Below are positions 42,696-51,916 of a stretch of DNA of 64,000 nucleotides, one piece after another. The position numbers were made by a program, and so were the translations under genes. Numbering within the stretch: position 1 is the first letter of the stretch; the number at the start of each line of letters is the position of its first letter. The stretch lies in the NCBI GenBank assembly GCA_038146785.1, contig JAYQSI010000002.1, forward strand, positions 1 to 64,000. Reading direction: 5' to 3'. Below the pieces are notes generated by a model, which searched no databases, was not told where the DNA came from, and worked only from the letters and a program-made list of their open reading frames with translations. Origin of the DNA: VMDJ01 sp038146785 (lineage in GTDB: Bacteria > Pseudomonadota > Gammaproteobacteria > Chromatiales > Chromatiaceae).

Positions 42696-43320
42696 ACTGC
42701 TTTACCAATCGAGCAATCAATATCACGGTGGCGATCAGCGCCACCGCGATTAAACCGTGCTTAACGGTATCCGCATCTCCGCTTGCAAGAGATTTTCCCG
42801 CAAAGCCCAGCCAGCTATAGGCAAATGCGCCCGGCGCCATAAAGATAAAGCTTGCTATGACATAGGGTAGCGCTCTGATGTTGCTTAAGCCCAAGGCATA
42901 GTTCAATAAATTGAAAGGGAACAAGGGAACCAATCGCGTCAGGGCAACAAATCGCCATCCCTCGTCAGAAACACCTTTGATGAGCTTCTGGGTGAACTGA
43001 TTGGCTTTTTTCTCAACCCAGTCGTGCGCCAGATAGCGTGCAATCAAAAAGCTGAATGTAGCGCCTAGTGTCGCACCGCTAAGACTATATAAAGTGCCGA
43101 AGTAGGGGCCAAATAAGGCGCCACCGAGCAAAGTCATCGCAAGGCCAGGTAAAAACAACACGGTACCAATGGCGTAAGCGAGCATAAAGATCAGCGGCGC
43201 ATAGATGCCGGCTTGTTCAATGGTTTGGCGAATTGACTCGAAATTGACATGCTCTTGATTGGCGGCAGCCAGTACAATCAAAAGCAGTAAAACAGCAATA
43301 AAAATGATGCGTTGATTCAT
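42685..43320 (-). CDS. TVP38/TMEM64-family membrane protein
   Basis: 211 residues with about five hydrophobic segments. It carries the SNARE-associated (DedA-like) domain motifs FLPGLAMTLLGGALFG and FVALTRLVPLFPFNLLNYALGL. Bacterial members are linked to lipid flipping and metal or selenite tolerance, but the substrate here is unknown. Its ATG abuts the ATG of the divergent ArsJ gene with no base between them. Confidence 0.88.
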   Translation of the reverse strand: MNQRIIFIAVLLLLIVLAAANQEHVNFESIRQTIEQAGIYAPLIFMLAYAIGTVLFLPGLAMTLLGGALFGPYFGTLYSLSGATLGATFSFLIARYLAHDWVEKKANQFTQKLIKGVSDEGWRFVALTRLVPLFPFNLLNYALGLSNIRALPYVIASFIFMAPGAFAYSWLGFAGKSLASGDADTVKHGLIAVALIATVILIARLVKQFKR

Positions 43321-44535
43321 ATGCAACAGGCTTTAAAGAATTACCTAGTGGTTACTGGCGGCTATTGGGCGTTTACCTTAACAGACGGCGCAATCCGTAT
43401 GTTGGTTGTGCTGTATTTCCATACCTTGGGTTATTCGCCTTTCGAAGTGGCGATGCTGTTTTTGTTTTACGAATTCTTTGGCATCGTGACGAATTTGGTC
43501 GGCGGCTGGTTAGGTGCGCGTTTCGGTCTAAATCGGACCATGCATCTGGGCATGCTGTTGCAAGTAGGGGCTTTGTTGATGCTCACGGTCCCCGATGCTT
43601 GGCTTAGCGTTCTGTATGTCATGCTGGCTCAAGCGTTATCGGGTATCGCCAAAGATCTGAATAAGATGTCGGCTAAAGCTAGCGTTAAGCAGTTCTCGAC
43701 AGCGGACAATCAACAGGGCTTGTTTAAATGGGTCGCTATTCTGACCGGCTCCAAGAATACGCTTAAAGGTGTTGGCTTCTTCTTGGGTGCCGGTTTGCTT
43801 GAATGGCTAGGCTTTAGAGGAGCTTTGTATACGCTCGCAGGTAGCTTGGTAGTGGTGATGTTGATCACTGTGCTGCTCTTGCCTAGCGAGGTCGGCAAGA
43901 TGAAGGCAAAGCCGAAGTTCACTCAGGTCTTTTCGCAAATCCCTTCGATTAACTGGCTTGCCAGTGCGCGATTCTTTTTGTTTGGCGCAAGGGATGTCTG
44001 GTTTGTGGTTGGCTTGCCGGTGTATTTGTATGAAGTGCTTAAGTGGCCATTTAGCCAAGTAGGTGCCTTCTTGGCGTTATGGGTCATTGCGTATGGGGTT
44101 GTGCAAGCCTCGGCACCTAAGCTGCTTAAACATCGTTTTGCCGGTGCTGAATCAGGTGGTCTTGCAACTTTATGGGCGTTCTTGCTGACGGTGATTACGG
44201 CTCTACTGCCGGTGGCGTTAGCTTCGACTGAATCGCCGATGTGGGTACTGATCATTGGTCTGGCGATCTTTGGCGTGGTGTTTGCTGTGAACTCGGCGAT
44301 TCATTCGTATTTGATCTTGGCGTATTCAGATGCGGATAAGGTCGCGATGAATGTTGGTTTTTATTACATGGCCAATGCAGGGGGTCGATTAGCTGGAACC
44401 GTCTTATCGGGTGCCATGTATCAGCTGTATGGCCTTGAAGGCTGTTTATGGGCAGCGGTAGCCTTTCTTCTTATGGCGACCTTGTTATCCCTCAAGCTGC
44501 CTCGTAAAGCGCTTCAAACCGCTTCAGGAAGTTAA
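43321..44535 (+). CDS. arsJ: Major facilitator exporter, ArsJ-like (organoarsenical efflux)
   Basis: 404 residues, about twelve helices. The N-terminus (NYLVVTGGYWAFTLTDGAIRM), FEFFG-like YEFFGIVTNLVGGWLGARFG and SGIAKDLNKMSAKASVK match ArsJ. ArsJ exports 1-arseno-3-phosphoglycerate made by a dedicated GAPDH. No such GAPDH gene lies in this window, so it must be elsewhere, or the substrate differs. It starts at the base after the divergent gene's start. Confidence 0.85.
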   Translation: MQQALKNYLVVTGGYWAFTLTDGAIRMLVVLYFHTLGYSPFEVAMLFLFYEFFGIVTNLVGGWLGARFGLNRTMHLGMLLQVGALLMLTVPDAWLSVLYVMLAQALSGIAKDLNKMSAKASVKQFSTADNQQGLFKWVAILTGSKNTLKGVGFFLGAGLLEWLGFRGALYTLAGSLVVVMLITVLLLPSEVGKMKAKPKFTQVFSQIPSINWLASARFFLFGARDVWFVVGLPVYLYEVLKWPFSQVGAFLALWVIAYGVVQASAPKLLKHRFAGAESGGLATLWAFLLTVITALLPVALASTESPMWVLIIGLAIFGVVFAVNSAIHSYLILAYSDADKVAMNVGFYYMANAGGRLAGTVLSGAMYQLYGLEGCLWAAVAFLLMATLLSLKLPRKALQTASGS

Positions 44536-44572
44536 TTCCTGCCGATACGCGCTCCTAAGACAGGAGGGCGTT

Positions 44573-44713
44573 ATGCCAAGAAAACTTCAAACAGGTTTTA
44601 CACTCGTTGAGCTCATTATCGTTGTGGCGATTATCTCAATCTTGGCGAGCATCGCGATTCCGGCTTATAACGGATATGTCGAAACATCTAAACGTTCAGA
44701 TGGCAATCGTTGA
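44573..44713 (+). pseudogene. Truncated type IV pilin-like gene
   Basis: 46 codons: a prepilin leader and cleavage site (TGFTLVELIIVVAIISILASI) followed by AIPAYNGYVETSKRSDG, then a stop. A working PilA/PilE is about 130-170 residues, so only the N-terminal helix remains. It is preceded by a strong ribosome-binding site (AGGAGGG). No pilin-like sequence continues in the other frames. It may be a remnant or a decoy peptide. Confidence 0.72.
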
Positions 44714-44821
44714 TGGTTGTCGTTGAAATGCTCTTCGAACACGCCATTCGTCAATCTATGTCAATCATATAAGGAAAACTTAAATAGCGATTGGTTTTTG
44801 AGGCGGTTCTATTTTTGGCAG

Positions 44822-45268
44822 CTAGCGCAAACGACCTAATAGTTCTATCACTGGGCGCTCAATCACGGGGCGCTGCAAGCTGAAACCTTGATTCTTCTCG
44901 ACAGCGTTCAGGCTTTCATCAAGCTCGTGATTACACACCTCGTTGACCTCGCCACAGTCAGTACAAATTAAAAACTGTCCTGCATGAGGGTGCTCAGGGT
45001 GGTTGCAGCCAACAAAGGCATGCAGGCTCTCAAGCTTGTGAATCAAGCCTTGTTCTTGAAGAAACTCTAACGCGCGATAAACGGTCGGTGGTGCCGGTGT
45101 TTTATCTTCTTGGCGCATGCCTTCAAGTAACTCATAAGCGGTCAGTGGCTTTTTAGAGCGCATAATCAATGACAACACTTGCTCGCGCTGCGGTGTTAAG
45201 CGCGCACCTTGAGAGGCGCATAAGGTTTTGACTTGCTTAAGGTGTTGAGTCAGTTCTTTTTGATTCAT
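44822..45268 (-). CDS. zur: Zinc uptake regulator Zur (Fur family)
   Basis: 148 residues. Winged-helix N-terminus (GARLTPQREQVLSLI, PPTVYRALEFLQEQGL) and zinc-binding region (HPEHPHAGQFLICTDCGEVNEVCNHELDE) with the CxxC structural site. It is last in znuA-znuC-znuB-zur and overlaps znuB by 4 bases, so the regulator would be made under its own control through the Zur box at 47692-47710. Confidence 0.92.
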   Translation of the reverse strand: MNQKELTQHLKQVKTLCASQGARLTPQREQVLSLIMRSKKPLTAYELLEGMRQEDKTPAPPTVYRALEFLQEQGLIHKLESLHAFVGCNHPEHPHAGQFLICTDCGEVNEVCNHELDESLNAVEKNQGFSLQRPVIERPVIELLGRLR

Positions 45269-46089
45269 GCATTACCTCCACGTAAGTGGTGCCATAGGCT
45301 GGATAAAACATACGCTAAACCGGTGACCAGAACGATCACAGGGCCGGTGGGTAGATCGGTAGGGTAGCTGACCGCAAGGCCAATGAAGCTCATTAGCATG
45401 CCAATAAGTGTGGCGAGCCACATCATGCGATGCAGTGAATTCACATAATGACCTGCCATTGCAGCGGGCAGGGTGATCAGCGCAAGCACGAGGATTAAGC
45501 CAACCACTTGAATCAGTAACACAACGGTTAGCGCGACCATCACTAAGAGCAGCAAATAGAAAAAGCTCGCAGGTATGCCGCGAAGTCGTGCGTGCTCTTC
45601 ATCAAACACCACTGCAAGTAATTGGCGGTGATAAGCCCAAACAATCGCTAAAAGCACAACATCAAGACCTGCCATAAACCAGAGGCTGGAGTGAGGTACC
45701 AAAAGGATATTGCCAAACAGATAGCTTGTGAGATCAGATTGATACCCTGGGGTTTTGGCGATAAAGATCACACCAATCGCCATACCAATCGCCCAAAGTG
45801 CGCCGATGAGCGTGTCTTCTTGCTGTTTCCAGTAAAGACGGATGCCGCCAATTAACAGTGCGGCAATAATTGCGGCAATCAAGGCGCCAATCAGTGGGTC
45901 AGATCCCATATACAGCGCGATACCCATGCCGCCGAGTACAGAGTGCGCGATGCTGCCAGCGATAAAGGCAATGCGTTTAACGACAACATAGCTGCCCATG
46001 ACGCCGCAGCCAATGCTGGTCAGTAGTCCAGCAATCAGGGCGCCTTGTAGAAAGCCGTAACGGGTGAGTGCGTCGATAAAGTCCATCAT
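45265..46089 (-). CDS. znuB: Zinc ABC transporter permease ZnuB
   Basis: 274 residues with about eight membrane helices typical of ABC-3 metal permeases (GCGVMGSYVVVKRIAFIAGSIAHSVLGG, LIQVVGLILVLALITLPAA). It moves Zn2+ across the inner membrane with ZnuC. It starts 2 bases after the znuC stop. Confidence 0.93.
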   Translation of the reverse strand: MMDFIDALTRYGFLQGALIAGLLTSIGCGVMGSYVVVKRIAFIAGSIAHSVLGGMGIALYMGSDPLIGALIAAIIAALLIGGIRLYWKQQEDTLIGALWAIGMAIGVIFIAKTPGYQSDLTSYLFGNILLVPHSSLWFMAGLDVVLLAIVWAYHRQLLAVVFDEEHARLRGIPASFFYLLLLVMVALTVVLLIQVVGLILVLALITLPAAMAGHYVNSLHRMMWLATLIGMLMSFIGLAVSYPTDLPTGPVIVLVTGLAYVLSSLWHHLRGGNA

Positions 46090-46091
46090 GA

Positions 46092-46838
46092 TTAATGCTT
46101 ATGCGCGACCATGCGCACATCCTCACCGTATAAGTTATGAATGACATCACCATCAATGGCATCGGTGTGGTGACACACGAGTGTTTGGTTAACACACGCC
46201 ACACGGTTCACATAGCTTGAGATGAATGCCACATCATGAGACACCACTAAGATGGTCATGCGGTCGTTAAGTGACTTGAGTAAGTCAAAGATGTCACTTT
46301 CTAAGCGTTGATCAATATTTGCAGTGGGTTCATCAAGCAGTAAAACCTCAGGCTCAGAAGCAAGCGCTCTGGCTAATAAAACACGCTGCAGTTGTCCGCC
46401 CGATAAGCTACCAAGCTGACGATCAATGAGATTGTCTGCTTCGACCTCTTCGAGTGCCTGTTTGACAATGGCTTTATCGCTAGCCGAGTAGCGGCCAGGT
46501 AACCAGCGCTGCCAGCCTGATTTATTGTGATTAAGTCGACCGAGCAGCACTGCTTGCTCTACAGAGATAGGGAAGTCACGGGAGAAATTTGGATACTGCG
46601 GCACATAACCTAATCGGTGGCGTGAATCTTCGGGTGCTTTATCAAATACCTCGATGCGACCTTTAGCGGGCTCAAGTAAGCCTAAGATGAGTTTCAGTAA
46701 GGTGCTTTTGCCGCCTGCATTGGGCCCTACGATGCCTAAGAATTCACCGGCATTGACCTGCATGGAGATATCTTCGAGCACCTTCAGCTTGCCGTAGCGA
46801 TAGCTCAGATTGTTAATTTTGATTTGGGGTTTACTCAT
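46092..46838 (-). CDS. znuC: Zinc ABC transporter ATPase ZnuC
   Basis: 248 residues. Walker A GPNAGGKS (Ala in place of the usual Gly in GNGGGKS-type motifs), signature LSGGQLQRVLLARAL, Walker B VLLLDEPTA. The start at 46838 is chosen since it overlaps the znuA stop by 8 bases; an in-frame ATG at 46874 lies inside znuA. Confidence 0.93.
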   Translation of the reverse strand: MSKPQIKINNLSYRYGKLKVLEDISMQVNAGEFLGIVGPNAGGKSTLLKLILGLLEPAKGRIEVFDKAPEDSRHRLGYVPQYPNFSRDFPISVEQAVLLGRLNHNKSGWQRWLPGRYSASDKAIVKQALEEVEADNLIDRQLGSLSGGQLQRVLLARALASEPEVLLLDEPTANIDQRLESDIFDLLKSLNDRMTILVVSHDVAFISSYVNRVACVNQTLVCHHTDAIDGDVIHNLYGEDVRMVAHKH

Positions 46839-47667
46839 GGCTAAAGGCCTTCTTAAGTGCGGTTGCCGCATCAAGTAAATTCATTGGATAGGTTTCGCTT
46901 AAAGGATCAATCGTCACGACATGTCCATGGATTTCATCCGCGACACGTTGTGCCAAGCGGCGATCAAATTGGGGCTGCACAAATAAGACGCGATGCGTGT
47001 TTTGACGTGATGCTTCTAAAACATGCTCAAGTGCATGTGGCCCAAAGTCTTTACCGCCACGTTCTAATGAGACTTGGTTTAATTGATAACGTTTAGCGAA
47101 ATAACTCCAAGCAGGGTGATACACATAAAAGGTGTTATTTGCATAAGGCGCTAGGAGCGTTCTGATCTGGCTATCTATATCCAGTAGCTGTTGTTGATAA
47201 CTCAGATGATTATTTGCGATCACTTGTTCGCGATCTGGCGTTAACTTGATCAGTGCTTGAGCAAGCTTGTCCAATTGATTGGCAATCAGAGACGGGTCGG
47301 TCCATAGATGAGGATCGGTATCCTCGTCATGCCCTTCATGGTGATGGTGTTCGAGTAGCTCTACGCCGTCACGCAGGTCAACAATCAGGATGCTTGGATT
47401 AACAGCCTTGATGCGATTCATCCAAGCAGCTTCGTAGGGTAGGCCTGAACGGACAAAAATATCAGCCTTGCTAAGGGCGACCAGCTGGCGAGGTGTGGGG
47501 CTATAGGTGGCAGGGCTGTAACCGGCGGTGACTAAGCTCTCTACCTGATTATCAGCATCAAGTGCTTTTAGTACTGGTACCAAAGGCGGCACGCTCACAA
47601 AGATGCTGGCAGCCTGCGTGACCGTGGCAGCAAATAAGCAAAAGAAGAGACTGAGAAGTCGGATCAT
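46831..47667 (-). CDS. znuA: Zinc-binding periplasmic protein ZnuA
   Basis: 278 residues with a signal peptide (MIRLLSLFFCLFAATVTQA). A short His/Asp-rich loop (EHHHHEGHDEDTDPH) sits before the first zinc ligand, as in ZnuA proteins. Other likely ligands lie in YHPAWSYF and after ERGGKDFGPHAL. It is first in the operon, just downstream of a Zur box. Confidence 0.92.
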   Translation of the reverse strand: MIRLLSLFFCLFAATVTQAASIFVSVPPLVPVLKALDADNQVESLVTAGYSPATYSPTPRQLVALSKADIFVRSGLPYEAAWMNRIKAVNPSILIVDLRDGVELLEHHHHEGHDEDTDPHLWTDPSLIANQLDKLAQALIKLTPDREQVIANNHLSYQQQLLDIDSQIRTLLAPYANNTFYVYHPAWSYFAKRYQLNQVSLERGGKDFGPHALEHVLEASRQNTHRVLFVQPQFDRRLAQRVADEIHGHVVTIDPLSETYPMNLLDAATALKKAFSHE

Positions 47668-47691
47668 GGAGAAACGCTAGAATAATTCTTA

Positions 47692-47710
47692 ATTGTTATA
47701 TTATAACATT
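47692..47710. promoter_or_regulatory. Zur box before znuA
   Basis: ATTGTTATATTATAACATT is close to the gammaproteobacterial Zur palindrome (GTTATA-W-TATAAC core is exact). It lies 25 bases upstream of the znuA start and would repress the operon when zinc is plentiful. Confidence 0.92.
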
Positions 47711-47725
47711 CTAGGTTTTAGCGGG

Positions 47726-47751
47726 CGTAAAAAAAGCGCCAGCGGCGCTTT
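47726..47751 (-). terminator. Rho-independent terminator after purE
   Basis: On the minus strand AAAGCGCC and GGCGCTTT close a GCT loop and are followed by seven T. It separates purKE from the znu promoter. Confidence 0.85.
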
Positions 47752-47756
47752 CTTTG

Positions 47757-48266
47757 TTATTTGTTAAACGAGGGCCCGTCTTTTTCCCAGTTGCCGACTT
47801 TGGTCATCACCATGTCATCCAAAGACTGTTTGTAATCAGCGACTTGTTTGGCGATGGCGCTGTCAGCTGTGCCTAGAATTTGCGCGGCAAGGATGCCTGC
47901 ATTCTTAGCGCCATTAATAGCAACGGTTGCGACAGGAACACCTGGCGGCATCTGCACGATTGAGAGCAACGAGTCTTCACCGCTCAACGCTGATGATTTA
48001 ACCGGAACACCGATGACAGGTAATGAGGTGATCGCTGCAACCATACCGGGTAGGTGAGCTGCGCCACCGGCACCTGCGATGATGACTTTTAAGCCACGTT
48101 CAATTGCAGTTTGTGAGTATTCATAAAGACGCTGCGGTGTGCGGTGAGCAGAAACGATGGTCATTTCATAAGCGATACCAAATTCGCTTAATTGGTCTGC
48201 AGCAGCTTGCATGACCGGAAGGTCTGAATCGCTACCCATGATGATGCCAACTTTGATGTCACTCAT
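47757..48266 (-). CDS. purE: N5-carboxyaminoimidazole ribonucleotide mutase PurE
   Basis: 169 residues. GSDSDLPVMQAA, SAHRTPQRLYEY and the segment IAGAGGAAHLPGMVAA mark class I PurE. It converts N5-CAIR, made by PurK, to CAIR in purine synthesis. The ATG at 48266 overlaps the purK stop by 8 bases and is preferred over an in-frame ATG at 48284. Confidence 0.96.
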   Translation of the reverse strand: MSDIKVGIIMGSDSDLPVMQAAADQLSEFGIAYEMTIVSAHRTPQRLYEYSQTAIERGLKVIIAGAGGAAHLPGMVAAITSLPVIGVPVKSSALSGEDSLLSIVQMPPGVPVATVAINGAKNAGILAAQILGTADSAIAKQVADYKQSLDDMVMTKVGNWEKDGPSFNK

Positions 48267-49416
48267 CGTTTTTCTCCGCGCCAATCGTAATTAAGGTTTT
48301 AACCAAAGCCGCTTTTTCTGCCGCTTGCTTGATGTCTTTGTCGAGAATGGTGATATGGCCCATCTTACGGTATGGGCTGGTTTTATTCTTGCCGTATAAG
48401 TGCAAATTCACACCCGAGATGCTCAGTGTCTCATCTAGGCCGCGTAGCTCTGGCTTGCCTGTTTCTCCCGGTGCGCCCAATAGATTGACCATGGCGGCAG
48501 GGCATAAGGTTTCTGTGCTACCCAGGGGTAATCCAAGAATGGCGCGTAAATGTTGTTCGAACTGGTCGGTGATGTTGGCTTCGATCGTGTGATGGCCTGA
48601 GTTATGGGTGCGTGGTGCGATTTCGTTCACAAGCACTTGGCCATCTTCGGTGACAAACATTTCAACGCCAAAAATACCCACACCATTGAGTGCTTCTACC
48701 GTCTTCTCTGCAATGCGTTGCGCTTCTTGTGCAACGGTCTCTGGAATCAACGCTGGGGCCAACAAGATGTCCAGCATGTTTTCATCGTTGAACACCATTT
48801 CAACTGGAGGATAGGTTTTCACTTCGCCTTTGGTGCTACGTGCAACCAAGATGGCAATTTCTTTGTCGGCTTTAACAAATCGCTCAATGAGTGAAGGTAC
48901 GGGTAGGTGTTTATCAAAGCTATCTGCAGTTTTCATGATCGCAACACCGCGACCGTCATACCCACCGCGACGGGCTTTTTGCACTAAGGGGTAGCCGAAT
49001 TGCTCAAAGAGTTCAGCAGAGGGTTCGTTTGCCTCAATGAACTCTGAGGTCGGAATGTCGTTATCGGCTAAAAATTGCTTTTGAACGAGCTTGTCTTGAA
49101 TGGTTTTCAGAACGGCAGAAGAGGGATAAACGGCTTTGCCTTCAGCCTCTAAGCTCGCCAGGGTGTCTGCGTCGATATCTTCAAGCTCAAAGGTGAGCAC
49201 GTCGACCTCATTGGATAACTGACGAATGGCATCCGCATCGTAGTAACCGGCAACCAGTTGTTTGGCTGCAAGTTGACAGGCGGGACAATGATCATCAGGG
49301 TCGAGTACTGTGCAGGTAGCCCCCAGGCGTTTTGCCGCCTTGATCGTCATGCGACCGAGTTGTCCGCCACCGATCAATCCGATCTTGGCGAGAGGGTATG
49401 AATGGCTACTGCTCAT
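48259..49416 (-). CDS. purK: N5-carboxyaminoimidazole ribonucleotide synthase PurK
   Basis: 385 residues, ATP-grasp fold. GGGQLGRMTIKAAKRLG at the N-terminus, KARRGGYDGRGV for ATP binding and NEIAPRTHNSGHHTIEA near the active site. It makes N5-CAIR from AIR, bicarbonate and ATP. It lies upstream of purE, the reverse of the order in E. coli. Confidence 0.96.
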   Translation of the reverse strand: MSSSHSYPLAKIGLIGGGQLGRMTIKAAKRLGATCTVLDPDDHCPACQLAAKQLVAGYYDADAIRQLSNEVDVLTFELEDIDADTLASLEAEGKAVYPSSAVLKTIQDKLVQKQFLADNDIPTSEFIEANEPSAELFEQFGYPLVQKARRGGYDGRGVAIMKTADSFDKHLPVPSLIERFVKADKEIAILVARSTKGEVKTYPPVEMVFNDENMLDILLAPALIPETVAQEAQRIAEKTVEALNGVGIFGVEMFVTEDGQVLVNEIAPRTHNSGHHTIEANITDQFEQHLRAILGLPLGSTETLCPAAMVNLLGAPGETGKPELRGLDETLSISGVNLHLYGKNKTSPYRKMGHITILDKDIKQAAEKAALVKTLITIGAEKNDE

Positions 49417-49497
49417 AGCGAAGTCTCAACGGGCCTAAGCCCCGGAAAAACGGCGAATTTTACACCAAAAAGAACCTATCGCGCATCGTCTAGCGTA

Positions 49498-51066
49498 TTA
49501 AGTGGCTAGTCTGCATTCGGCGGCTTCAATCGCTTGCTTGAGATCCATAAACTGTTGATCTAAAGGGATTTTATCCAATGATCGCAAGCGGGATAGGGTG
49601 TTGTAAGCGTGCCCATGCGGCGACACAGTCAACACCTTATGGCCTTCTTCTTTAGCGATCTCGAATAATTCCTCTAATGCCAGCGCTGCACTGGTATCAA
49701 GATGAGTGATTTTGCTGAGATCGTAAATGAGGGTTTGTGGATGCAAATGCGCACCTAGGTCAGCGATGTGATGGACCAGTTGTCTTGCAGAAGCATATGA
49801 GTAACTGCCGTTCATTGTGATCAGTTGTACGTCATCGCATTGTTGATGAAAGCTCACACCTTTAACTTCTTCTTGCTCGGTCCACTCAGCAGTAATAAAA
49901 CCCGCCATGACCAAGCCAACAGCAACAGCAGTGACAAGGTCTGCAAACACAGTGAGTGACAAGGTGACGAGCATCACCACCATTTTGGCGCGCGGTGCTG
50001 TTTTGATTCTTCGCAGATATTCCCAATCGATAATGTCCCAACCGACTTTTAAAAGAATGGCGGCCAAGATGGCATGAGGAATTTTTTCAGCTATTGGGCC
50101 TAGGCCTAAAACAAGCGTCAGTAAGATAACGGCATGTAGTGCGCCAGAAATCGGAGTGCGGCCACCTGCGCGAACATTCACAACGGTGCGCATGGTTGCG
50201 CCGGCACCTGGCAAGCCACCAATCAGGCTAGAGAACATATTGCCAATGCCTTGACCGATTAATTCCTTATTCGGCTTGTGCTGAGTGCGCGTGATCGCGT
50301 CGGCAACTAATGATGTTAATAAGCTATCAATTGAACCTAGCAAGGCAAGAATTAAGGCAGCTTTGAATAAGGTAAAAATATGCGAGTCAAAAAGATTGGG
50401 AATGATGAGCTGGGGTAGGCCAGTGGGGACCTCGCCAATCACAGGTGCTTGAGTGAACAGCATCATTGAAAGCAAGGTGCCAACAATCAAGGCAGCTAGA
50501 GCAGAAGGTAATACAGCACTTAAGCGCTTAGGCCAAAAAATACCAATCGCTAAACCGACAGTCGCAATAATCAACGCATCAGAATTGATGAGTACGTTTC
50601 CGCTTAGCCATGCATCAATGGCACCGACTGGACCGCCGGCAACGGATGTGGCGCCGACAAAGGGCAGCGTCTGAATAAGAATGATGATGACGCCAATGCC
50701 GCTCATAAAGCCGGATACAACCGAATAGGGTGTGTAGGCGATATAGCGCCCAAGCTTGAGCATGCCAAAGGCGATTTGAATGAGGCCGCCAAGAAAAACA
50801 ATCGTGAAGGCATCAGCAAGATTGCCAGAATATTGGGTAACGACCGCACCCATCACCACAGTCATCGGACCTGTTGGACCTGAAACTTGTGAATCGGTAC
50901 CGCCAAAGATGGCTGCAAAGAAGCCGACAGCGATCGCACCGTACAAGCCTGCCATTGGACCAAGGCCAGAAGCCACGCCAAATGCCATTGCTAAGGGGAG
51001 TGCCACGACAGCTGCAGTGACGCCACCATAGATGTCGCCACGGATATTCTGAAAATGAATAGCCAT
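49498..51066 (-). CDS. SulP-family anion transporter with STAS domain
   Basis: 522 residues: about ten to twelve membrane segments (GLGPMAGLYGAIAVGFFAAIFGG, SGPTGPMTVVMG) and a C-terminal STAS domain (LIYDLSKITHLDTSAALALEELF). SulP proteins carry sulfate, or bicarbonate in some autotrophs. The gene is about 8 kb from RuBisCO, so a bicarbonate role is possible. The protein sequence alone does not decide the substrate. Confidence 0.9.
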   Translation of the reverse strand: MAIHFQNIRGDIYGGVTAAVVALPLAMAFGVASGLGPMAGLYGAIAVGFFAAIFGGTDSQVSGPTGPMTVVMGAVVTQYSGNLADAFTIVFLGGLIQIAFGMLKLGRYIAYTPYSVVSGFMSGIGVIIILIQTLPFVGATSVAGGPVGAIDAWLSGNVLINSDALIIATVGLAIGIFWPKRLSAVLPSALAALIVGTLLSMMLFTQAPVIGEVPTGLPQLIIPNLFDSHIFTLFKAALILALLGSIDSLLTSLVADAITRTQHKPNKELIGQGIGNMFSSLIGGLPGAGATMRTVVNVRAGGRTPISGALHAVILLTLVLGLGPIAEKIPHAILAAILLKVGWDIIDWEYLRRIKTAPRAKMVVMLVTLSLTVFADLVTAVAVGLVMAGFITAEWTEQEEVKGVSFHQQCDDVQLITMNGSYSYASARQLVHHIADLGAHLHPQTLIYDLSKITHLDTSAALALEELFEIAKEEGHKVLTVSPHGHAYNTLSRLRSLDKIPLDQQFMDLKQAIEAAECRLAT

Positions 51067-51159
51067 TAATTTATTTAAGGAAATGCTAAAGCGCTAGATT
51101 GACACAAAATGATGCAGATACGCGATAATTATTCGAAGAAATTTACCCGTGAGAACGCT

Positions 51160-51471
51160 ATGAGCACACCTAAAACCTATATGGGCATCGATAAGGACCC
51201 AAAAGGCGCCATGAACCCTACCGGAAACGTCATTCGAGACGCCTGGGTGTTCGGTTTAATCCCTGAAACTGAGACCTGCGAAGGCTGGAGTGTGGGCCAA
51301 GTTGATGTGCTTTACGATCAGGTATCAAAGGCTTGGGAGCCCTATGCGAACTTGCCGTCCCGCTTACCACCTGAGTTGGCAGAGAAGCATCAACGCATCT
51401 ATCAAGCGGCTGTCGACCAGGCTCGAGACAAGGGCTGGGATCCAGATCAAGCGGTTGCCAACGAAGAATAA
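51160..51471 (+). CDS. Hypothetical protein, about 103 residues
   Basis: Soluble, no signal peptide. It contains VIRDAWVFGLIPETETCEGW and an amphipathic helix near the end. I recognise no family. The ATG at 51160 is preferred over an in-frame ATG at 51109 because the upstream codons look non-coding. It shares bases with the next start (ATGA), so the two are translated together. Confidence 0.65.
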   Translation: MSTPKTYMGIDKDPKGAMNPTGNVIRDAWVFGLIPETETCEGWSVGQVDVLYDQVSKAWEPYANLPSRLPPELAEKHQRIYQAAVDQARDKGWDPDQAVANEE

Positions 51472-51908
51472 TGACAGGCTGGACTGAAACGTTTTTTCGT
51501 CCAGATGAAATAGAGCGCGAGCGGATAACCATACCGGCAGCGCTCTACAATTTATGCCGCTTGATGCTCTCGCGTTGTAACTATACGCATATGTATGTGC
51601 CGGTTCGTTCCCTGCAGATACAAGCGATCATCGATGAAGAAGAAGTGATCTTTGTGGATGGTCAGGGTTATATGGTGAAAGACGGTGAAGGTGGTAAGGT
51701 CATCAAGCTTTCTTGGTTATTCCATCATGACGATCGTGGCGATGACCTGAATGCACCGGCGCCGATAGAGTTGGCGTTATATGCCGATGATTCGCGCGAA
51801 CTCCATACGCGACTGATTACCGAGTTTCGGTTAGCACTTGAGCAAATCGAAGAACGAATGGCCCATGGAGATGGGGGTAAGGCAACGGTCTTGCCTTTTA
51901 AAGCTTAG
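51471..51908 (+). CDS. Hypothetical protein, 145 residues, coupled to the previous gene
   Basis: Soluble protein with no signal. Protein-like pattern with two conserved-looking beta-rich segments (HMYVPVRSLQIQAIIDEEEVIFVD) and an acidic middle. I know no family. Its ATG overlaps the previous stop, and it ends 8 bases before a glucosaminidase gene, so it may belong to the same operon. No function can be given. Confidence 0.65.
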   Translation: MTGWTETFFRPDEIERERITIPAALYNLCRLMLSRCNYTHMYVPVRSLQIQAIIDEEEVIFVDGQGYMVKDGEGGKVIKLSWLFHHDDRGDDLNAPAPIELALYADDSRELHTRLITEFRLALEQIEERMAHGDGGKATVLPFKA

Positions 51909-51916
51909 GAGAAAGC

